A DNA stretch of 64,000 bases from CAYRSS01 sp964426945 (GCA_964426945.1 CAYRSS010000007.1:57964-121963); one strand, 5' to 3'. Positions 43,507 through 53,145 are shown, counted from the stretch's first letter. Numbers and translations are program-made. The notes: generated by a model from the letters alone, not told the origin.

Positions 43507-44478
43507 ATGCGATACACGCGGTTAGGCGAACGCGGCCCGACCGTCTCGGCCATCGGATTCGGGGCCTGGGCGATCGGGGGGACGAACTGGGGGCCGAGCG
43601 ATGATGAGGTCTCCCGGGCCGCCCTTCGCGCAGCCCTCGCCGCCGGCGTCACCTTCTTCGACACGGCCGATGTCTACGGCTTCGGGCATTCCGAGCGACT
43701 GATCGCCGAACTCCGGGCGGAGCACAAACGCGGCGACATGGTCATCGCCACCAAGGCCGGCAACGACTTCTCCGGTGCGGGGCCGGCCGACGACAAGGGC
43801 TACGGTCCGATCCGTCAGACCTACACGCGCGAGTACCTCGTCTCCGCCGCCGAGAAGAGCCTGCAGCGGTTGGGGGTCGACTGCCTCGACATTCTGCAGC
43901 TTCACAGCCCCGACCTCGACAAGCTGGAGCGCGACGAGCCCTGGGCGGCGCTGGAGCAGCTCAAACGCGAGGGCAAGATCCGTCACGCCGGGTGGAGCGT
44001 GCAGTCGTTCCGCGAGACGGAGCAGGCGTTCCTGCTCGATCGACACGCCGGCCTGCTCGACGTCATCCAGGTGCGCTACAACCTGCTGGAACGCGACGCC
44101 GAGGCGGTTCTGCTTCCGAAGGCCCGCCAGCGGGGCATCGGCGTGATCGTGCGCATCCCCATCCTGTTCGGGCTGCTCACGGGCAAGTTCAACCGCGCCA
44201 GCACCTTTGGTGCCGACGACCATCGGCAGATGAACCTCTCGCCCGAGAAGCTGGCGGGCTACCTCGAACGCGTGGAGCGGCTGCGGCCTGTGTTCGAGGC
44301 CGAGGCGGGGCGATCGATGACGCAGGTCGCGCTCCGGTTCTGCCTGAGCCATCCGGCTTGCCACACGGCCATCCCCGGCGGCCGGACACCGGCCCAGGCG
44401 GCCGCCAACGCCGCCGCCGCCGACCTCGGGCCGCTGCCGCCGGAGACGATTTCGCTGATCCAGCAGCTCGACGGCTGA
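43507..44478 (+). CDS. Aldo/keto reductase
   Basis: NADPH-dependent oxidoreductase with a TIM-barrel fold, 323 residues. The catalytic tetrad is present: Asp52 and Tyr57 in FFDTADVYGFG, Lys83 in VIATKAGND and His133 in LQLHSPDL. The C-terminal cofactor segment includes CHTAIPGGRTPAQAAANAA. It most resembles the AKR11/YajO-like branch acting on small aldehydes, but the substrate is not evident. It is divergent from glgB with about 130 bases between the starts, and the NamZ-like gene follows after 82 bases. Confidence 0.92.
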   Translation: MRYTRLGERGPTVSAIGFGAWAIGGTNWGPSDDEVSRAALRAALAAGVTFFDTADVYGFGHSERLIAELRAEHKRGDMVIATKAGNDFSGAGPADDKGYGPIRQTYTREYLVSAAEKSLQRLGVDCLDILQLHSPDLDKLERDEPWAALEQLKREGKIRHAGWSVQSFRETEQAFLLDRHAGLLDVIQVRYNLLERDAEAVLLPKARQRGIGVIVRIPILFGLLTGKFNRASTFGADDHRQMNLSPEKLAGYLERVERLRPVFEAEAGRSMTQVALRFCLSHPACHTAIPGGRTPAQAAANAAAADLGPLPPETISLIQQLDG

Positions 44479-44560
44479 AGCCCCGACTTCCGCCCGCTGG
44501 ACCGCGACGACAGGCGCTGTACGATCCGCGCCGCCGAGCCAACCACCCAGGGAGTGAACC

Positions 44561-45823
44561 ATGAGCCACTTTGTTTTCTCGACTTCGTCCGCACGACTCC
44601 TCATCGCCGCCGGGGCCGTGTGGCTGGCCGGGGCGCGACCCGCCGCCGGCGACCCGCCGCCCGTCCTGACCGGCATCGATGTGCTTGTCGCCGACCAGTT
44701 CGCCCCGCTGAAGGGCAAGCGCGTCGGGCTGGTGACCAACCCAACCGGCGTGACGTGGGATCTGCGCTCCACGGTCGATGTCCTTCACGCCGCCCCGGAG
44801 GTCACGCTCGTCGCCCTGTTCGGGCCCGAGCACGGCGTGCGCGGCGAGGTCTCCGCGGGGGATCACGTCGAGGATGCCCGCGACGCCGCGACGGGCGTGC
44901 CGGCGTACTCGCTCTACGGCAAGAACCGCAAGCCCTCGCCCGAAGTGCTCGAGGGGATTGATGTCCTTGTCTACGACATTCAGGACAACGGCGCGAGGTC
45001 GTACACCTACATCAGCACGATGGGCGTGGTGATGGAAGCGGCCGCTGCGGCCAGGAAGCCATTCATGGTGCTCGACCGGCCGAACCCGCTCACCGGTCAC
45101 CGCGTCGAGGGTCGGCCGCTGGACATGAAGTACAAGTCCTTCGTCGGCCACTACCCGATCCCCTACGTCTACGGGCTGACCTGCGGCGAGCTGGCGAAGA
45201 TGATCAACGAGGAAGGCTGGCTCGAGGGCGGGGTCAAGTGTGACCTCACGGTGATTCCGATGCGCGGGTGGAAGCGGTCGATGTGGTTTGAGCAGACGGG
45301 CCAGCCGTGGGTGATCTCGTCGCCCCATGTGCCCGACGCCGACTCGGCGCTCTACTACGCCTCGACCGGCATCTTCGGCGAGCTGCATGTGCTCAGCGAG
45401 GGGGTCGGATACACGATGCCGTTCGAATTGGCCGGCGCGCCCTTCGTCAAAGCGGAGGAGTTCGCGCGGGACCTGTCCTCGCGCAACATCCCCGGCGTAC
45501 GGTTTCGCCCGCTGTGGTTCAAGCCGTATTACGGCCGGCTGAAGGAGCAGCTCTGCGGCGGCGTGCAGATCTACTTCACGGATCGCGACAAGGCGCCGCT
45601 GACCCACCTGAACTTCCACGCGATGGACGCCGTGCGTCGACTGTACCCCAGCGAGAAGCTGTTCGGCAACAAGCGCGACAACATGTTCGACAAGGTCTGC
45701 GGCACCGACCGCATCCGCACGATGTTCGAGGAGGGCCGGCCGATCGCCGAGATTCTCGAGCATTGGAACGGCGGGCTGGAAGACTACATGAGGATGCGGG
45801 CGAAGTACCTCATGTACGAGTAG
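44561..45823 (+). CDS. DUF1343 / NamZ-like exo-beta-N-acetylmuramidase, secreted (420 aa)
   Basis: Signal peptide about residues 1-30 (LLIAAGAVWLAGARPAAG). Hallmarks of DUF1343 (GH171) are KGKRVGLVTNPTGVTWD, LFGPEHGVRGEVSAGD, DVLVYDIQDNGARSYTYI, MVLDRPNPLTGHRVEGRPL and IPYVYGLTCGELA. Characterised NamZ removes N-acetylmuramic acid from muropeptide-derived glycans in cell-wall recycling. PSEKLFGNKR and FEEGRPIAEILEHW close the domain. Followed by a strong terminator. No muropeptide transporter is adjacent, so a recycling pathway is not confirmed by context. Confidence 0.9.
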   Translation: MSHFVFSTSSARLLIAAGAVWLAGARPAAGDPPPVLTGIDVLVADQFAPLKGKRVGLVTNPTGVTWDLRSTVDVLHAAPEVTLVALFGPEHGVRGEVSAGDHVEDARDAATGVPAYSLYGKNRKPSPEVLEGIDVLVYDIQDNGARSYTYISTMGVVMEAAAAARKPFMVLDRPNPLTGHRVEGRPLDMKYKSFVGHYPIPYVYGLTCGELAKMINEEGWLEGGVKCDLTVIPMRGWKRSMWFEQTGQPWVISSPHVPDADSALYYASTGIFGELHVLSEGVGYTMPFELAGAPFVKAEEFARDLSSRNIPGVRFRPLWFKPYYGRLKEQLCGGVQIYFTDRDKAPLTHLNFHAMDAVRRLYPSEKLFGNKRDNMFDKVCGTDRIRTMFEEGRPIAEILEHWNGGLEDYMRMRAKYLMYE

Positions 45824-45854
45824 CCGCGGCCGGATCGAAGCCGCGCAAGAACGA

Positions 45855-45892
45855 GGAGCCCGGGCGCGCGTCGCGCCCGGGCTCCGTGTTTT
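45855..45892 (+). terminator. Intrinsic terminator of the DUF1343 gene
   Basis: A perfect 14-bp GC-rich stem (45855-45868 with 45872-45885), a three-base loop and GTGTTTT after it. It lies 32 bases after the stop at 45823. Confidence 0.88.
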
Positions 45893-45939
45893 GAGGCAGG
45901 ATGTCCGTCAGGCGGGCGGCATCGCGCCGCCGCGGCAGC

Positions 45940-47811
45940 CTAACGCGGGAACAGCATCGTCGGGTCCATCATCGCGACGCCCTCGGTGCTGACGATGTCG
46001 ATGACCTGCAGCGCCCGCATCAACGACTGGACGCGCAGCGGATCGACGCGGTTGAGCATGGGCAGTACGGCCTGGATGGCCGGTTCGTCGGCGATGGACG
46101 TGCGGGCCGAGCGAGCGCTGACGTACTCTTCATCTTCCTTGCCCTCCGGGTGGAAGAGCATGTCGAAGATGGTCGGCGGCTCGGGAATAACGCGGATTTC
46201 GTAGTCGCTGATGCCGGCCTCGCGGGCGGCATGGCGGATGGAGTCCTGCAGCCCGCCGAGCTGATCCACGAGGCCCAGGTCCAGCGCCTGGCGGCCGGTG
46301 TAAACGCGGCCGCCGGCCATCTCGTCGATCGCCTTGGTCAGCTTCGTCCCGCGGCCGGCGACGACGTGACCCTTGAACACGTCGTAGATCTCGTTCATCC
46401 ACGCGACGATGCGGGCCCGCTCGGTCTCACTGAAGGGGGCGGCGGAGCTCATGATGCCCGCCATTTCGCCGCGCTTGTTCTCCGACCAGTTGATCCCGAG
46501 CTTGTTCCAGCCGCCGGTGGTCACCAGCTTGCCGCCGACGACTCCGATCGAACCGGTGATCGTCGTGGGCTCGGCGAAGATGGTCTTTGCCTTGCAGGAG
46601 ACGTAGTAGCCGCCGCTGGCGGCGACGTTGCCCATCGACACGATGATGGGCTTCTTCTCGCCGACGCGGCGGGCGGCGTCCTGGATGATCTCCGAAGCCG
46701 TGGCCGATCCGCCCGGCGAATCGACGCGCAGGACCACCGCCTTGACGTTGTCATCGTCCGCGGCCCGGTCGAGGGCCCGGCGAATGGTCGTGCTGTAGGC
46801 GCCGGAGGCGGCGCCACCGAACGGATCGGACTTGGCGGCGCCGGTCATGATCGCGCCTTCGACATAGACGATGGCGACGGTCGGCCCGGTCGAGGGCTTC
46901 TCGCCGGGGTTCATGATCTTGCCCCAGATGTACACCCACGCGCCGAAGGGATCTTCGGGAATGTCCGCGAAGGGATCCTTCTTGCCGTAGTCCATGACGA
47001 TGTCGATGTCGTCGCCGTAGCGCGACTTGACCATGGAGACGAAGTCCTGGCGGTGCTGCACGGCGTCGATCAGGCCGGCCTTCTTCGCCCCGTCGGCGGA
47101 GTAGGGGCCGCCGTCAATGGCCGTGCGAACCTGCTCCGGCGTCATGCCGCGGCTCTCGGCGATCATCCCGACCACCGACTTGTACATGTCGTCGAGCAGC
47201 CAGTCGGTCATCTGCTTCTGCTGAGGCGAGGGCTCCGAACGGGTCAGCACCTCGGCGGCGGTCTTGAAATCACCACAGTGCTCGAAGTCGGCCTGCACGG
47301 CCATCTTGTCGAGCATGCCCTTGAGGTAGGGGGTCTCGCCGTACATGCCGGTCAGGAACAGGTCGCCCGTCGGCACCATGCTGATGTGCGTGCCCGCGGT
47401 GGCGAGCAGGTAGGTGCCGGTCATCATCGAGTCGACGTGGACGAAGACGTCCTTGTCCACGGCGTCGAACCGACGCAGTGCGTCGTGCAGCTCGCTGAGC
47501 TGGGCGAAGCCCAGGTTGGCCCCATCGACGTCGAGGATGATCGCTTTGACTGACTCGTCGGAGCGGGCCTTGGACAGACGGTCGAGCAGGTCCTTGAGCG
47601 ACGTGGGCGCCTCGCCCCCGAACAGCGGGGGCATCTCCTGCGGCGTCTCGGAGAGCGCGCCGACCTTCACGTAGGCCACCTTCTTGCTCGGCGCCTCTTC
47701 CTTGCCCAGCAGACCGCCCAGGTCAAACTGGGCGCGGGCGACGCCGCCGTGAGCCAGCATGGCGCCGGCCACGACCGCGACGACGCGACGTAGAGTAAGC
47801 GTATGTTTCAT
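45940..47811 (-). CDS. sppA: Signal peptide peptidase SppA, long (67K) type
   Basis: Serine-lysine protease degrading cleaved signal peptides at the membrane. Length 623 with two tandem S49 domains as in E. coli SppA. The dyad is visible: Lys183 in GDFKTAAEVLTRSEPS and Ser399 in GNVAASGGYYVS. The stretch LRVDSPGGSATASE is typical. An N-terminal signal/anchor (VVAVVAGAMLAHGGVARA) is present. GAGGAGG lies nine bases before ATG. It is on the opposite strand to the preceding terminator and forms its own unit. Confidence 0.95.
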   Translation of the reverse strand: MKHTLTLRRVVAVVAGAMLAHGGVARAQFDLGGLLGKEEAPSKKVAYVKVGALSETPQEMPPLFGGEAPTSLKDLLDRLSKARSDESVKAIILDVDGANLGFAQLSELHDALRRFDAVDKDVFVHVDSMMTGTYLLATAGTHISMVPTGDLFLTGMYGETPYLKGMLDKMAVQADFEHCGDFKTAAEVLTRSEPSPQQKQMTDWLLDDMYKSVVGMIAESRGMTPEQVRTAIDGGPYSADGAKKAGLIDAVQHRQDFVSMVKSRYGDDIDIVMDYGKKDPFADIPEDPFGAWVYIWGKIMNPGEKPSTGPTVAIVYVEGAIMTGAAKSDPFGGAASGAYSTTIRRALDRAADDDNVKAVVLRVDSPGGSATASEIIQDAARRVGEKKPIIVSMGNVAASGGYYVSCKAKTIFAEPTTITGSIGVVGGKLVTTGGWNKLGINWSENKRGEMAGIMSSAAPFSETERARIVAWMNEIYDVFKGHVVAGRGTKLTKAIDEMAGGRVYTGRQALDLGLVDQLGGLQDSIRHAAREAGISDYEIRVIPEPPTIFDMLFHPEGKEDEEYVSARSARTSIADEPAIQAVLPMLNRVDPLRVQSLMRALQVIDIVSTEGVAMMDPTMLFPR

Positions 47812-48006
47812 GGGACGGATCCTCCTCAGCTTGTGAACCGGATGCCGAATGGACAGGTCTTCGACAGTGGCATCATAGCGGCACTATCGACGCGGTGAAA
47901 CGGCCGCTGCGGGGCTCTGACAACTCCGTGCAGCGTTACACAAGCGGATACGCCGGGCGGGCGTCGCCCCGTTGGAGGGCCGCGGATTGCAGGGAATCAG
48001 CGGCGC

Positions 48007-48399
48007 TCACGGGTTGATGGAGGATACAGAAAGCCACGCGGCCCCGAGGAATGCGCCCAGCACCGCGAGCGTGCCGGCCAGCGCTGCCGCGCCGTACCAG
48101 GCATCGCCGCGCCGACGACCCTCAGGGGTGTCAGTCGGCCGACGGCGGAGGAACTCTCCCGCCACGGCACAGACCCAGCGCCAGTGGAGGATGAGGTGGA
48201 CGATCACCAGCCCCGCCAGGAGCCAGGCGAGGTAGAAATGCACGTCGCCCCAGGCGTGTCTGTCGCCGCCCCAGATGGCCAACTGCCCGCCGCTGTGCCG
48301 CGGCAGCAGCCAGCGCACCACAAGCCCCGTCCCGGTCATGGTCAGCGCAACCAGGAACGTCGATAGGTCGACGGCGAAGTTGAGCCTGCTGCGTCGCAC
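48007..48399 (-). CDS. DUF4405-type membrane protein, possible b-heme protein (130 aa)
   Basis: Three hydrophobic helices: FLVALTMTGTGLVVRWLL, FYLAWLLAGLVIVHLILHW and AALAGTLAVLGAFLGAAWL. Histidines in HAWGDVHFYLAW and VHLILHWRW are placed as in DUF4405/cytochrome b561-like heme-binding helices. A redox-linked role is plausible but unproven. It starts 29 bases after the stop of the kinase-like gene on the same strand. Confidence 0.78.
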   Translation of the reverse strand: MRRSRLNFAVDLSTFLVALTMTGTGLVVRWLLPRHSGGQLAIWGGDRHAWGDVHFYLAWLLAGLVIVHLILHWRWVCAVAGEFLRRRPTDTPEGRRRGDAWYGAAALAGTLAVLGAFLGAAWLSVSSINP

Positions 48400-48428
48400 G
48401 GTCTACCACTTCCGGTCGGGCGCGCCAT

Positions 48429-49133
48429 TCAGGCAGGGCGCGCGTTTCGCGCCGCAAGGATAATCTCCACCACCTGCAGGTGGGAGAAGTGAGCGGTGTT
48501 GAGGACCAGGTCACATCGGACCGGGTCGGCGATGTCCACGCCGAAATGCTTGCGCACAAACGCGGCGCGCTCGCTCTCGATCTGCTCGACTTCGGACCGC
48601 GCCGTATCGAACGGGACGCCCCTCGCGCGGGCGAACGTCTGCACGCGGAGATCCAGCGGCGCCACAAGCCGGACCCGCAGCCCCGTCGCCCGGGGGAGGA
48701 TGAGGTCCGCCGCCCGGCCGAGGAATACCGCGCTGCCCTGGCGAGCGAGGGACAGGATTGTCTCAGTGAGCTTTCGGAAGTAGTCGTTGCGCACCATCTC
48801 GGGTTGCGCGAACGCACGCAGCGTCTCTTCCCACCAGCTCATGTCCCGCTCGTCCATCGAGCTGTAGATGCGCTCGCGGAGCTGGTCGTCGCCCGACATC
48901 GCTTTCAGCACCTCGCGGTCGAAGACCGGCCAGTTCAGTGCCCGCGCCAGCACGGTGGCGACCTCGATTCCCGGCGTACCTTCCTGGCGCGAAATGCAGA
49001 TGAAGTCCTCCACCACGCGGCCGGCCCCGTCGCGGGTCGCGTCACGCTGGCAGCGGGCCAGCTCCCAGTTTCGCATCTGTCGCTCGACCACCCGGCTGAT
49101 CTCGCCGTGGCCGGTATCGTGGGCCTTCGTCAT
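48429..49133 (-). CDS. Cytidylate-kinase-like family protein (234 aa)
   Basis: ATG at 49133 has AGGGAG with a 7-base spacer; an open frame from 49265 is unsupported. The sequence contains FICISRQEGTPGIEVATVLA (an altered P-loop region, without a clear GxxxxGK[ST]), WPVFDREVL, FLGRAADLILPRATGLRVRL and an Arg-rich lid region. This fits the cytidylate kinase-like (AAA_26) group found next to membrane and signalling genes, in which nucleotide kinase activity is unproven. Likely cotranscribed with the DUF4405 gene downstream. Confidence 0.78.
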   Translation of the reverse strand: MTKAHDTGHGEISRVVERQMRNWELARCQRDATRDGAGRVVEDFICISRQEGTPGIEVATVLARALNWPVFDREVLKAMSGDDQLRERIYSSMDERDMSWWEETLRAFAQPEMVRNDYFRKLTETILSLARQGSAVFLGRAADLILPRATGLRVRLVAPLDLRVQTFARARGVPFDTARSEVEQIESERAAFVRKHFGVDIADPVRCDLVLNTAHFSHLQVVEIILAARNARPA

Positions 49134-49515
49134 GATCGAACTCCCTTTCCGCCCGACATGCCCTCCCTGATCCACAGGGAAGCACGCGGCGTGCCGGGGC
49201 GGCCGGGGATCGGAACCACAGTCGTGGGTCTCCGAGGCGGGTACCGGGGCGGTGTGGAAAATCACGCATCCGCTGCGGCCAAGCTCTCAATCGCGGAGGG
49301 GCGGGGGCCGGCATCAATCTGTGGCGGAGGCTCCCCGACGGGGCCGCCGTGGGCCGCTCGGGGCTGGCACACCAAGTGCAATCGGGCGATTCAGGCAGGT
49401 GTGGGCGGGGCGTAGGGCCGGGAACGCCCGGGGTCCGGGGTTGGCGGTGAACATCAGGCAGATGACAGATTGGATGAGGGGGCGAGAGCGACCCGAGGGT
49501 CGCTATAATGGCCGC
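49134..49515. promoter_or_regulatory. Divergent intergenic region with a perfect -10 next to the kinase start
   Basis: About 380 bases without a gene. TATAAT at 49504-49509 ends six bases before the GTG at 49516, so transcription could begin at the start codon itself. No good -35 lies 17 bases upstream (GGCGAG at 49481-49486). Confidence 0.5.
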
Positions 49516-50718
49516 GTGAACCCCAATCCATTCGAAGAGCTGAAGGCACACGTTAACTTCAACGCCGCGGATGAGCGCCGCATCGCCGACTTGGCCCCCC
49601 AGGCCGATCGCCTGATCCCGGTCGTGGTGGAGCGCTTTTACGATGCCCTGCTGAAACAGCCCCGGGCGCGGGCGGTTTTCGTCGGCGGGGACGATCAAAT
49701 CGCCCGGCAGAAAGAGCTGCTCGCCGAATGGATGAAGCAGCTGTTCGCAGGCCCCTACGATGCCGACTATTTCGCCAAGCGCTTCCGCATCGGCGCGACG
49801 CACGTGCGGGTCGGGTTGCCGCAGTGTTTCATGATCGTCTCGATGGAGGTGATCTGGGACGCGCTGCGGACCCAGTTCCGCCGTCTGCGCATCGCCGGGG
49901 TGGAGGAGAAGCTCGCGTCGCTTCACCGCCTGCTGATGCTCGACCTGACGATCATGCTGGAGAGTTATCACGGCAGCTCCTCCGAACAGATCCGCCAGCA
50001 CGAGCGCGCGGTCATGGAGGAGAAGCTCACCCGAAGCGAACACCTGGCCGAGATCGGTCAGCTCGCCGCCTCGCTGGCCCACGAGATCAAGAACCCGCTG
50101 GCGGGCATCAGCGGTGCGATCCAGATCATCGGCGACGGGCTGCGCTCGGATGATCCGCACAAGCCCATCATTGGCGAGATTCTCGGCCAGATCACGCGCC
50201 TGGATTCGACCGTGAAGGACCTGCTGCTCTATGCCCGCCCAACGCCGCCGAAAAGCCGCGAGACGCTGCTTGACGTGCTGATTCCGCGCGTATTGACCTT
50301 GCTGCGCGAGGAGCCCGTGCTGCAGCGCGTGCGCGTCAACTTCCGCCCGGCGGGCGGGCCCTGCGTGGTGTACGCTGACGAGGGACAGATAGTCCAACTG
50401 CTGATCAACCTGATTCTAAACGCGGCGCAGGCCTCGCGAGACGGCGGCGACGTGGTCGTCTCCGCGGCGGCGAATGGCCGCCACACTTCGATCGTAGTGC
50501 GCGATCACGGCAGCGGTATGCCGCCGGACGTCCTGCGCAGGGCGGTCGAACCGTTTTTCACGACCAAGACACAGGGCACCGGCCTGGGGCTTTCGATCTG
50601 CCGCCGCATCGTCGATTCGCACGGCGGCCGCATGCGGATCGAGAGCGTTCAGGGCGCGGGCACCACCGTCACGGTGGACTTGCCCCGCCTGGATGAGCCG
50701 GCCTCCGTGGAGGAGTAG
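49516..50718 (+). CDS. Globin-coupled (protoglobin-like) sensor histidine kinase, NtrB type (400 aa)
   Basis: Start at GTG 49516 (VNPNPFEELK); the frame is open to 49252 but contains the -10 box. Residues 1-155 look like a protoglobin sensor: FEELKAHVNFNAADERRIA, RFYDALL and FRIGATHVRVGLPQ with the candidate proximal heme ligand His96. The kinase part has the H-box LAHEIKNPLAGISG (His189), N-box LLINLILNAAQASRDGG, and the G boxes VRDHGSGMP and GTGLGLSICRRI. Probably an oxygen, NO or redox sensor. The sigma54 regulator starts two bases after its stop, forming a two-component pair. Confidence 0.88.
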   Translation: MNPNPFEELKAHVNFNAADERRIADLAPQADRLIPVVVERFYDALLKQPRARAVFVGGDDQIARQKELLAEWMKQLFAGPYDADYFAKRFRIGATHVRVGLPQCFMIVSMEVIWDALRTQFRRLRIAGVEEKLASLHRLLMLDLTIMLESYHGSSSEQIRQHERAVMEEKLTRSEHLAEIGQLAASLAHEIKNPLAGISGAIQIIGDGLRSDDPHKPIIGEILGQITRLDSTVKDLLLYARPTPPKSRETLLDVLIPRVLTLLREEPVLQRVRVNFRPAGGPCVVYADEGQIVQLLINLILNAAQASRDGGDVVVSAAANGRHTSIVVRDHGSGMPPDVLRRAVEPFFTTKTQGTGLGLSICRRIVDSHGGRMRIESVQGAGTTVTVDLPRLDEPASVEE

Positions 50719-50720
50719 TC

Positions 50721-52082
50721 ATGGGCGTTCGCGTGCTCATCATCGAGGACGAGAAACTGATCCGCTGGTCGCTGCGCGAGAAGTTCGAGAGCTGCGGTCA
50801 CCAGGTCACCGAGGTGGAGACCGGTCAGGCGGGGCTCGACGCGATCCGCGAGGGGCTCTACGACCTCGTCATGCTCGACTACAAGCTGCCCGATACCACG
50901 GGCCTCGACGTACTCGCCGCCATCCGCGAGGCCGACACCGACGTGATCGTCATCATGATGACGGCCTACTCGACCATCGAGAGCGCCGTCGAGGCGATGA
51001 AACTCGGTGCGTACGACTACGTCACCAAGCCCTTCGACATGGACCAGCTCATCCGCATCGTCGACAAGGCGCTGGAGACGACGAAGTTGCGGCGCGAGGT
51101 TCGCGAGTGGCGCCGGCACATCCAGCACGAGTACGGCCGTGACCGGATCGTCGGGCAGGATCCCTCGATGCTCCAGCTCTACGACACCATCGAGCGCGTC
51201 GCGTCGAGTGGCGCGTCGACCGTCTTCCTTCGTGGCGAGTCGGGCACCGGCAAGGACCTGGTTGCCCGCATCATCCACTACGAATCAGACCGGGCGCCCT
51301 GCCCGTTCATGAACATCACCTGCACGGCGCTCTCGGAATCGCTGCTGGAAAGCGAGCTCTTCGGCCACGAGCGGGGGGCTTTCACCGACGCCAAGTCGCA
51401 GAAGAAGGGCCTTTTCGAACTCGCCGACGGGGGGACCATTTTTCTCGACGAGGTCGGCGACATGCCGCCCGGGCTGCAGGCCAAGCTGCTGCGCTTCCTG
51501 GAGGAGCGCACCTTCCGACGCGTAGGCGGTTCGAACGAGATCAGCGTGGACGTCCGCGTCATCGGCGCGACCAACCGCGATATCGACAAGGCCATCGAGC
51601 AGGGGCAGTTTCGCAGTGACCTGCTCTATCGCCTCAACGTCGTCTCGATCAACCTGCCCCCGCTGCGCGACCGCGGCGACGACGTGAAGCTCCTCGCCCA
51701 GCACTTCGTGACCCGCTTCGCCCGCGAGTTTCGCAAGTCGATCAGCGACATCGACGAGTCGGCCTGCGAAAAGCTCTTCGCGTACTCCTGGCCCGGCAAC
51801 GTTCGCGAGCTGCGCAACGTCATCGAGCGGGCGGTGCTGCTGTCGCGTGGCACAGTCATCACCTCGGAAGACATCGTGCTCGGTCGCTCGGGCAACCACT
51901 CGCCCGCCGCCCCGGGCCGGCTCGTGCTGCCGGCCGAGGGGATCGACATCCACGAGCTCGAGAACGACCTCGTCCGCCAGGCGATCGCCCGCGCCCGCAA
52001 CAACCAGACCCAGGCCGCCAAGCTCCTGAACCTCAGTCGCGACGCCCTGCGCTACCGGCTCGAAAAACTCGGCATGCTCTGA
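50721..52082 (+). CDS. Sigma54-dependent response regulator (NtrC/ZraR family)
   Basis: Receiver domain (residues 1-120) with acidic pocket IIEDEK and phospho-acceptor Asp53 in VMLDYKLPD; Lys in YVTKPFD. AAA+ domain with Walker A GESGTGKD, the sigma54-contact loop ELFGHERGAFTDA, Walker B GGTIFLDEVGDM and arginine fingers (FRSDLLYRLNVV). C-terminal Fis-type helix-turn-helix (ARNNQTQAAKLLNLSRDALRYRLEKLGML). It activates RNA polymerase-sigma54 at unknown promoters. ATG two bases after the kinase stop indicates coupling. Confidence 0.96.
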   Translation: MGVRVLIIEDEKLIRWSLREKFESCGHQVTEVETGQAGLDAIREGLYDLVMLDYKLPDTTGLDVLAAIREADTDVIVIMMTAYSTIESAVEAMKLGAYDYVTKPFDMDQLIRIVDKALETTKLRREVREWRRHIQHEYGRDRIVGQDPSMLQLYDTIERVASSGASTVFLRGESGTGKDLVARIIHYESDRAPCPFMNITCTALSESLLESELFGHERGAFTDAKSQKKGLFELADGGTIFLDEVGDMPPGLQAKLLRFLEERTFRRVGGSNEISVDVRVIGATNRDIDKAIEQGQFRSDLLYRLNVVSINLPPLRDRGDDVKLLAQHFVTRFAREFRKSISDIDESACEKLFAYSWPGNVRELRNVIERAVLLSRGTVITSEDIVLGRSGNHSPAAPGRLVLPAEGIDIHELENDLVRQAIARARNNQTQAAKLLNLSRDALRYRLEKLGML

Positions 52083-52478
52083 CCCCGCGGCGACGCAGGC
52101 TGATCGCATCTAAATTCTTTTCATATAGTAGCTTGCGCCGCGATTTGGTGCGCCCGCCCCAACCGGCGCGGGCAGGCGCACGCCATTTCTTTGCCGGATT
52201 TCTGAGCGCGCGCCCGGCGGTTGTCGTTTGTGGGGGGCAGAGATTGAACCTCGGGCGCGGGAAGCCTCCGTCCCGGCCACCTTCTCTAATGCCCAACCGG
52301 CGGCGGACTACCCTCTCGGGGCAGGACGTCGCCGGTTCCCCTTTGACCGAACCACTTCGGCGCGACCTGCCGCGGCCCACCGGCTTTACCGGCTATTCAC
52401 CGCGCGTATCCTATCCGCGGCTCAACCCCGACCGCGCATCCGGCCCACAACGATCCGCAGAGGGGCGGGCCGATTTCA
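52083..52478. other. Intergenic region between the NtrC-type gene and tRNA-Arg(TCT)
   Basis: About 400 bases without a gene. A strong imperfect stem (52148-52159 with 52170-52181) may stop transcription from the regulator gene, though only weak T runs (ATTTCTTT) follow. A short AT-rich patch (TAAATTCTTTTCATATAGT, 52111-52129) includes a possible -10 TATAGT with no good -35. Confidence 0.4.
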
Positions 52479-52552
52479 GCGCCGGTAGCTCAGCTGGATA
52501 GAGCATCGGATTTCTAATCCGACGGTCGGGGGTTCGAGTCCCTCCCGGCGCG
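52479..52552 (+). tRNA. tRNA-Arg (anticodon TCT)
   Basis: The acceptor arms GCGCCGG (52479-52485) and CCGGCGC (52545-52551) pair. D arm GCTC...GAGC; anticodon stem TCGGA/TCCGA with loop TTTCTAA, anticodon TCT. T arm GGGGG-TTCGAGT-CCCTC has one G-T pair. CCA is not encoded. Confidence 0.95.
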
Positions 52553-52686
52553 CGTCACAGGGGCAGGGATCGGCGGGATGGGCGGAGTGGCGGGCGGCCG
52601 GCGGCCGGCGGAACGATCGACCCCGCGCGACGCCACTGATAGCCGGGCACGCGGGGCCGATCCGAGTCCGTTGGCCGGGATGCCGG

Positions 52687-53145
52687 TTACGGGCCGACGA
52701 CGATGTCCGCCACGATCGGCCGGCACAGCTTCTCGTAGTCCTCGCGGGCGATGCGGATCGACTCGGTGTGCCGCCCGCACTGCATGACCACGTAGTCATC
52801 CAGTTCCAGCGACTCGTCGATCAGCGTCTTGATGCCGAAGAGTCGCCCGACCGGCGGCTCGGCGCCCAGTTCGCAGTCGGGGAAGAGCTTCATCATCTCC
52901 TGCTCTGTCGCCATGACGACTTCGAACTCCTGAAGCACCTCCGCGGTCTTCACCAGGTCGAGCCGGGCCGAGGCGGGAATGACGCACATGGCGTAGCCCC
53001 GCTCGCCGCGGACGATCACCGGCTTGGCTACGGTCCGGCCGGGAACGTGCTCCTTCTGGGCGAGCTCCTGCGAGGTGTAGGCCGGCTCGTGACGCGATTT
53101 GCTGAAGGGAATCCGCTCTTTCTTGAGCAGTGTTTCGAGTTTCAT
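52687..53145 (-). CDS. YbaK/ProX-type aminoacyl-tRNA deacylase (152 aa)
   Basis: ATG at 53145 has AGGAG with a 7-base spacer; the frame is open to 53223. Trans-editing enzymes of this family hydrolyse mischarged tRNAs. Typical segments: YTSQELAQKEHVPGRTVAKPVIVRG with the conserved Lys, MCVIPASARLDL, EPPVGRLFGIKTLIDESL and the closing GRHTESIRIAREDYEKL. Which tRNA is edited cannot be told. Conserved in many Planctomycetes and Proteobacteria as a stand-alone gene. Confidence 0.88.
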   Translation of the reverse strand: MKLETLLKKERIPFSKSRHEPAYTSQELAQKEHVPGRTVAKPVIVRGERGYAMCVIPASARLDLVKTAEVLQEFEVVMATEQEMMKLFPDCELGAEPPVGRLFGIKTLIDESLELDDYVVMQCGRHTESIRIAREDYEKLCRPIVADIVVGP

